Shown here: positions 59,163 to 64,000 of the stretch, one piece after another | How positions within the stretch are numbered: position 1 is the first letter of the stretch | Layout of the letters: the number at the start of each line of letters is the position of its first letter | NCBI GenBank assembly: GCA_025782575.1 | Contig: JALGYY010000017.1 | Location: 919,892 to 983,891 of the forward strand | Length of the DNA stretch: 64,000 nt | Source of the DNA: a bacterium | GTDB taxonomy: Bacteria > Orphanbacterota > Orphanbacteria > Orphanbacterales > Orphanbacteraceae | Reading direction: 5' to 3' | The notes under the pieces: generated by a model | Told to the model about the DNA's origin: nothing | The model's database searches: none | The model's input: the letters and a program-made list of their open reading frames with translations, nothing else | Position numbers and translations under genes: made by a program

Positions 59163-61949
59163 ATGAAACAACTTCGCCATGGCCTCCTCCTGCCTTTCCT
59201 CTGCTGGGTGGTGATGGGGATGGGGGCTTCAATTTCCGAGGCGCAATACAGCTATCCTCCGAATCATCCAAGACTGCTGATCACAGAAGCGACTCTGCCG
59301 GCTGTAGCGGAGCGCTGCAAAGTGGGCGGTTCCCACAGGCAGTATTACGACAAGCTGAAAGAGTTCGCCGACTACGTCGTATCGAATAACAGAACGTCAT
59401 CACCCTATCTTCCGAATGCCGCCCTGATCTACAAGATTCACAAGTATTGGAATGACACCAACTATCAGGGAGGCGGCTTCGAGGAGAACGCCTACTGGAC
59501 GCACGTCAGAGACGCGCTGCTCGGAGTCGGCGCATGGGGTTCAGACGCGAGCGGCGCCGAACAGGCGATGTCCGCCGACTGGATCTGGGAAAAACTGAGC
59601 TCCTCGGATATCTCCGGGATGGCGTCGCGATACGGAACGCCGAGCACGTCGATCTTCGACGGCCAGACCTGGCGGGGAGGGACAGCTTTCTGGGTGGTCA
59701 AGTCGATGTACCGGTCGGCGCTCTTCGCCGGTTCCTCCGTGGACGGCGGCTCCTATTCAAACGAGTACCAGGCGATCTGCAACTATATTCAGACGGTTTA
59801 TGCGCCGGCATTCAGTCTCTCGGGGGGAGTCGGTGTAAACGGCGCCGCCTATGCCACGCAAAACGTGGACAACAGAGTTTACGCGTTTGAAGGATTCACG
59901 AGCTCCACCGGTACCAACATCTGGACCACCGCCCACGACTGGGCATTTCAATACGGAAAGTGGATCCAATGGGCCAACCCGCCTCACCGGGGCATCTTGG
60001 AAGCGAACCAGGATTACAACACACCGATCTGGGGCGACAACTACATGAATGTGGCACTCATGGCGTGGCGGGGGCAGGACCCCTACAACCAGCGCCACAC
60101 CAACAAGCAATGGTCACGTATTCAGAGTCGGAATATCAACGACTACAAGAATGTGAACCTGTTCCTGTTCACACTCTTTTACGATTTCAATCTACAGGAA
60201 GTCAATCTGGTCGCCGAGCCCCAGGTGATGCGACTCAGCCCGGGCGGCATGGATCACACCTACATGTCGACTAACATCGATGACAAAAACGGGACGTGGG
60301 CTTACTTCGAATCGGGCCGTTACTTCTACGGCCACCAGCACCAGGACGCCGGCTCGTTCAGCATCGGCCGGAAAGGGGACCTCGTAATCGACAGCGGTTT
60401 CTACGGACAGTATCGCTCCACCAGGGGCGGCAGCCATGCGAGCAACTACTACCATCGGTCCACCGCTCACAACTGCGTCTCCGTTTATGACCCTGGCGAG
60501 AAGTTTTACTGGGGCGCTTCGTCCACGAGCAATGGGACGGTTTCGAATGACGGCGGCCAGTTCATGCCTCAAAGTGCTCCCAGTTTCGCTACCGCGAATT
60601 CAGATTCCGCCTATCATCCGGCCAAAGTCGTTTTTCATGAATCGAACAACGAGTACACCTATATCCAGGGCGACCTGCATAACGCTTACAGCTACGAAGT
60701 GTTCGCCGACAACCGGAACCTCAGTTTCCATCCCGACAAACTGAGCGCGATTACTCGGGAGTTCGTCTTTCTCCGGCCGAACTACTTCATCGTGTTCGAT
60801 CGTGTGACATCAACCAACGCGAATTTCACCAAAACATGGAACATCCATATGACCGGGGATCCGACGATCTTCGGGAGCGGCGGGGTGCAGCGGGCGGGCG
60901 ACTCACAAGCGGGCATCCGGGACTACGCAGGGGCGAGCCTCGCCAGGTGGACCGACGAGAACTCCAACTATAACCGCGGCTCGATCTTTCTGAAGACGCT
61001 CATGCCGAAGAACCGGGTCATGCGGAAAATCGGCGGTCGTAACCGGGAAGCCAGCGGCTACGCCTATTGGATCGGCGGTTTCGACGGCAACGGCAACTAC
61101 GATCCTACATTCGGCAAGAATTACTACTGGGGAGAATGGACACCGGGCAACGAGTACAACGAAAGCTTTTTGCAGGACCGGGCCACGCCCGGCTGGGGGC
61201 GGATCGAAGTGGAAGCGACGACGCCCCAACTCCACCAGAACTTCTTGAACGTGCTCTACCCTGTCGATGAAACGAACAATACTTTTCCTGAAACCAATCT
61301 GATCGAAACACCGCAGATGGCGGGCGCCGAAATCGTGAACGATCGTGTCATCCTGTTCGGCCGGACGGCGACTACCGGAATCGATTCGGTGACCTATCAG
61401 CTTGCCGGGCACGACACGTCGGCGCTTCATATGATCTGCAATCTCGATCCGGGGGCGACGTATCACATCTATCGAGATGGCGCGACCGTATCGATCCGCA
61501 AAGAGGGGCTACCTCCGGGATCGGGGAGCGAACTTGTGACACCCGCGCCGAGCGCCTCCTCGTCCGGTATCATCGCATTCTATGACGACGGCACCGCGGT
61601 CGGGCCGCCGCCTGAAAACGTCGTCATCTCCAACGTCGCCGCTTCGCCGTCCGGTTTTCAATCCTTTGCCGTGACCATCACATGGACGACGAACATACCG
61701 TCTGATTCGAAAGTCGAGTTCGGCTCCACAAGTTCTTACGGAACATCGACCGGTGTCGATCCGTCGCTCGTCACCACCCACTCGGTGACGTTGCTCGAAC
61801 CGGAAGTGTTGAATGACCAGACCTATCACTTCCGTGTGATCTCCGACGCGCCGGGAACGGATGCGACATCTTCCCAGGACTTCTCGTTCAAATTCGACGT
61901 GCCTGGTGTCGGGGACCCTACCAAAATCCCTGATCTTCGAGAGCAGTAA
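59163..61949 (+). CDS. Secreted heparinase II/III-like polysaccharide lyase with fibronectin-III domain
   Basis: A 928-residue exported protein. After the signal peptide (LPFLCWVVMGMGASISEAQ) a helical toroid domain starts with YPPNHPRLLITEATLP. The heparinase-II/III C-terminal domain is marked by YFYGHQHQDAGSFSIGRKGD, VIDSGFYGQYRSTRG and YYHRSTAHNC, with likely catalytic His/Tyr residues. A fibronectin-III-like domain occupies about residues 815-905 (ITWTTNIPSDSKVEFGSTSS). It probably degrades an acidic polysaccharide by beta-elimination; the substrate is not predictable. GGGAGAAG precedes the ATG. It is probably a single-gene unit. Confidence 0.88.
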   Translation: MKQLRHGLLLPFLCWVVMGMGASISEAQYSYPPNHPRLLITEATLPAVAERCKVGGSHRQYYDKLKEFADYVVSNNRTSSPYLPNAALIYKIHKYWNDTNYQGGGFEENAYWTHVRDALLGVGAWGSDASGAEQAMSADWIWEKLSSSDISGMASRYGTPSTSIFDGQTWRGGTAFWVVKSMYRSALFAGSSVDGGSYSNEYQAICNYIQTVYAPAFSLSGGVGVNGAAYATQNVDNRVYAFEGFTSSTGTNIWTTAHDWAFQYGKWIQWANPPHRGILEANQDYNTPIWGDNYMNVALMAWRGQDPYNQRHTNKQWSRIQSRNINDYKNVNLFLFTLFYDFNLQEVNLVAEPQVMRLSPGGMDHTYMSTNIDDKNGTWAYFESGRYFYGHQHQDAGSFSIGRKGDLVIDSGFYGQYRSTRGGSHASNYYHRSTAHNCVSVYDPGEKFYWGASSTSNGTVSNDGGQFMPQSAPSFATANSDSAYHPAKVVFHESNNEYTYIQGDLHNAYSYEVFADNRNLSFHPDKLSAITREFVFLRPNYFIVFDRVTSTNANFTKTWNIHMTGDPTIFGSGGVQRAGDSQAGIRDYAGASLARWTDENSNYNRGSIFLKTLMPKNRVMRKIGGRNREASGYAYWIGGFDGNGNYDPTFGKNYYWGEWTPGNEYNESFLQDRATPGWGRIEVEATTPQLHQNFLNVLYPVDETNNTFPETNLIETPQMAGAEIVNDRVILFGRTATTGIDSVTYQLAGHDTSALHMICNLDPGATYHIYRDGATVSIRKEGLPPGSGSELVTPAPSASSSGIIAFYDDGTAVGPPPENVVISNVAASPSGFQSFAVTITWTTNIPSDSKVEFGSTSSYGTSTGVDPSLVTTHSVTLLEPEVLNDQTYHFRVISDAPGTDATSSQDFSFKFDVPGVGDPTKIPDLREQ

Positions 61950-61996
61950 ACCGTTTTCTCCCGGACCGGGTTAGACCGCTCTCCGGAAAATCAGGC

Positions 61997-62770
61997 CTAC
62001 AGCCGCCAGAGAATCACGATCAAGAGGGCGAACAGAACGGACCCGGTCAGCTCACGCCAGCCGAGCGCCCTGGCTGTGGCCGGCGGTTTCTCCCATCGAA
62101 GAGCGATGGCGCCACGGCCAAGCGAGAAAAGGAGGGCTAGGGTCGTAAGCGGGGGGATCCAGCCGGCGAAACCGACTGTGCCCGAAACGAGCAGACCGAC
62201 CCCACCGAAAGTGAGAGCTGTCCGCCCGGCTAACACTGCTTCTTCCCTGTGACCCCTCATCTTTCGAATCACGGTACGTACAAACAAGACTCGAAACCCG
62301 AAATAAGAAACGAGCAGAATCCAGAAGCCGGCGAGTTCCTCCCAGCCGGATTGCGTGCCGAGCCGAAGAGCGGCAGGTCCCGCTATGGTCAACCCGAGCG
62401 TGCCGTAGAGTTCGGCTCCCATACTTCTCATTTTGCGTGAGGGGAAAAACACCATGTAGCCGGCGCCGATTAGAGCGCCCAATATCACCAGTCCCGTCAT
62501 GTACGGGGCGTCAGCCAGAAAAAGCGGAACGGCGCACGCCACTCCGACCATGCCGAACAGAACGGCCCACCCTGCGTTTCCCCGCCGAACTTCGATTGAC
62601 TGATTGCCGAATGCGCGCGTCACGGGGAGCCTGAGCATAAACGTAAAGAGGGCAGCTCCGGCGAGAGAGAGATGGAGAAGTGACGGCCTCCCTGACAAAG
62701 CCGCGCCGATCGCGATCGGGAGCAACAGCACAGGCCAGGCGCCATGCTCTTTTGGAAGAGGCGGCTTCAT
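61997..62770 (-). CDS. YwiC-like membrane protein
   Basis: A 257-residue polytopic protein with about eight membrane segments. The N-terminus KEHGAWPVLLLPIAIG is the signature of the YwiC-like family (motif P-R/K-E-H-G-A-W). Charged residues after TM3 (FFPSRKMRSMGAELYG) give a UbiA-like appearance. Function is unknown; a link to respiration has been suggested for ywiC in Bacillus from its gene neighbourhood. Its ATG overlaps the stop of the upstream TPR gene (ATGA), so the two are coupled. Confidence 0.88.
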   Translation of the reverse strand: MKPPLPKEHGAWPVLLLPIAIGAALSGRPSLLHLSLAGAALFTFMLRLPVTRAFGNQSIEVRRGNAGWAVLFGMVGVACAVPLFLADAPYMTGLVILGALIGAGYMVFFPSRKMRSMGAELYGTLGLTIAGPAALRLGTQSGWEELAGFWILLVSYFGFRVLFVRTVIRKMRGHREEAVLAGRTALTFGGVGLLVSGTVGFAGWIPPLTTLALLFSLGRGAIALRWEKPPATARALGWRELTGSVLFALLIVILWRL

Positions 62771-64000
62771 CGGCGCGCCGCGATCTGTTCCAGCATACGG
62801 CCCGCGCTTTCTATATTGGGTTTCAACTCGATTGCGCGCTTCAGGAACTGCCCGGCGACGTCATCCTCCCCGAGATTGAAATGAGCGTGCCCCAGCCAGA
62901 GATTCACATAGGCGTTATCGGGCAATTGGCGATACGTGATTCCCAATGTTTCAATCGCCCGCCTCCAATCTCCTCTGACGAGATAGATACGACCGAGATA
63001 GCTCGCTGCAGACGAGTTGTTCGGATAGTGATCGAGAAAGCGGACAAAATGTTCCTCCCCCAGATCGCCCCGCTTGAGCTGAAATTCGCACGCACCCAGA
63101 TAGTATCGAATGGGCAACGCTTCGGGGTTCAGTTCGGCGGCCTTCTGCAGATGGGGTAGAGCTTCTTTGTAGTTTCCTTCCAACCAGAGAAGGATCCCCC
63201 TGTTTGCGTTAGCAACAGCAGAATGCGGAGCGAGGCGCGTTCCTTCCTGAATGAGAAAACGGGCCGACCGGTCGGCGCCCCGCTCCATCATCATCCAGGC
63301 AAGCCCGGTGATCCAGGCGTTCTTTCCCCTCACATGATTCGGGTCGTTCAATACCATCCGCGCTGTACGATCGCCCCCACGCTCGAGCGAGTGATTCCCC
63401 AGAATCCAGGGATAGAGTAAGAACGATCCACCCAGAACCGCAAGAAGGGCGTACCGCGGGAGATCGCGCGAAGGGGCCGATCGAATGACACGGGCAGCCG
63501 CCCAGAAAGCAACGGGCGTGACCGGAAGTGAGATCAGATCCCAGTCCCGAGGGCCGAGCCAGGGCCGGATCGTCATGCCGTAAGCGACCGTAAGAATGGC
63601 GACTGATCTCAAGAAACGAAACAGTACCGCCCGGCTATCGGTGTCCGACATCTCCCCCTCGGCCGACTGAGCTTCGGAGGCATTGCGGTGCCACAGGAAC
63701 AGCACCCCGATCAGGATCGGCACCGGCAAGAGAACGACTGAGAGATTCAATAGATCGAGAAGATGGGCAAGCGAGAATATTCCGAGATGGGTGTCTCCCG
63801 CTTTCGCGATCCACGGAAGAAAGAATCCCTTAATACGGAGCTGGCCGGTGGTCGGCATCACCAGGATGAAGATGATCGGGGCGGCTTCCGGCCAGTACTT
63901 GAGCACGCCCGGCAGCCGCCACCCCTTTCGCTCCATCAAGAGATAGAGAAATGGCGGAAGCAGTATCATGCCGAGCCAATGGGCGCTGATCGCCGCGATC
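62767..64000 (-). CDS. Membrane protein with C-terminal TPR repeats, N-terminus beyond the window
   Basis: The frame is open to the right edge, so the true start lies outside; at least 411 residues are present. The visible N-terminal half has several membrane segments (MILLPPFLYLLM, LLNLSVVLLPVPILIGVLFL, YALLAVLGGSFLLYPWIL) like O-antigen-polymerase or PMT-like glycosyltransferase cores. The C-terminal 180 residues hold about four TPRs (GNYKEALPHLQKAAELNPEA, RGDWRRAIETLGITY, FNLGEDDVAGQFLKRAIELK). Such proteins often take part in envelope glycan assembly. A precise name is not justified from the fragment. Confidence 0.8.
   Translation of the reverse strand, partial: IAAISAHWLGMILLPPFLYLLMERKGWRLPGVLKYWPEAAPIIFILVMPTTGQLRIKGFFLPWIAKAGDTHLGIFSLAHLLDLLNLSVVLLPVPILIGVLFLWHRNASEAQSAEGEMSDTDSRAVLFRFLRSVAILTVAYGMTIRPWLGPRDWDLISLPVTPVAFWAAARVIRSAPSRDLPRYALLAVLGGSFLLYPWILGNHSLERGGDRTARMVLNDPNHVRGKNAWITGLAWMMMERGADRSARFLIQEGTRLAPHSAVANANRGILLWLEGNYKEALPHLQKAAELNPEALPIRYYLGACEFQLKRGDLGEEHFVRFLDHYPNNSSAASYLGRIYLVRGDWRRAIETLGITYRQLPDNAYVNLWLGHAHFNLGEDDVAGQFLKRAIELKPNIESAGRMLEQIAARR

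Noticed and set aside
1-64000. tRNA, rRNA, prophage or integrative-element genes
   Set aside because: I looked for cloverleaf-type sequences, integrases, transposases and phage genes on both strands and found none that I can support by eye; a tRNA scan and profile search would settle this.

Overview
The window is GC-rich, gene-dense DNA from what looks like a Gram-negative bacterium. It encodes an RND pump with its periplasmic adaptor, several lipoproteins, periplasmic multihaem cytochromes, an OPT transporter and many exported hydrolases. One secreted peptidase (38962-41652) ends in a FlgD-Ig/type-IX-secretion-like tail, and there are many alkaline-phosphatase-superfamily proteins ending in LGYI. 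Together these suggest a candidate phylum near the FCB group (Eisenbacteria, Krumholzibacteriota or similar). That placement is an impression, not a phylogenetic result. No rRNA, tRNA, CRISPR array, prophage or transposase gene was seen.

Left part (1-27.7 kb). The 3' end of a formylglycine-generating-enzyme-like gene is followed by a sigma / anti-sigma / secreted protein operon (432-2223), a flippase, an M28 peptidase, a MATE exporter, a sugar acyltransferase and an SLC13-type transporter. A second sigma / zinc-finger anti-sigma pair (10882-11786) is translationally coupled to a DUF3179 protein. That reading frame has one in-frame UGA exactly where the family has a conserved Cys, and a SECIS-like hairpin follows it, so it is read here as a selenoprotein. 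Next come an OPT transporter, an RND adaptor/pump pair, a TPR-metallopeptidase, an exported isoaspartyl methyltransferase and an SbcD/SbcC(YhaN)-like pair.

Middle (27.7-38.9 kb, minus strand). One long run carries two tandem membrane-anchored AP-superfamily hydrolases, an M1 peptidase, a sulfatase-fold lipoprotein, a metal-binding-domain lipoprotein, another AP-superfamily lipoprotein, a DinB-like protein and an OsmC protein.

Core (42.3-52.6 kb, minus strand). A compact operon reads RHH protein - sat - AP paralogue with a degenerate active site - cysC - three further AP-superfamily proteins - second RHH protein - membrane protein of Oxa1/EMC3-like layout. It starts from a near-consensus promoter (TTGACA-17-TATGAT). 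Four near-identical octamers spaced exactly 11 bp lie between that promoter and the first RHH gene. Both RHH proteins, the APS kinase and at least three hydrolases of the neighbouring run end in the same (K/R/E)-L-x-x-L-G-Y-(I/L) tail, although their folds differ and their codons differ. This shared tail and the sulfate-activation/AP-hydrolase operon are the best candidates for an undescribed system.

Right part (52.6-64 kb). A GT39-like glycosyltransferase, a di-haem peroxidase, an octahaem cytochrome interrupted by one in-frame amber codon, an FmdB zinc ribbon protein, an SGNH hydrolase, a heparinase-like polysaccharide lyase, a YwiC-like membrane protein and a partial TPR membrane protein. 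Three copies of a palindromic element with the core GGGGACACAATAC lie in intergenic regions near 7.5, 41.7 and 54.7 kb.
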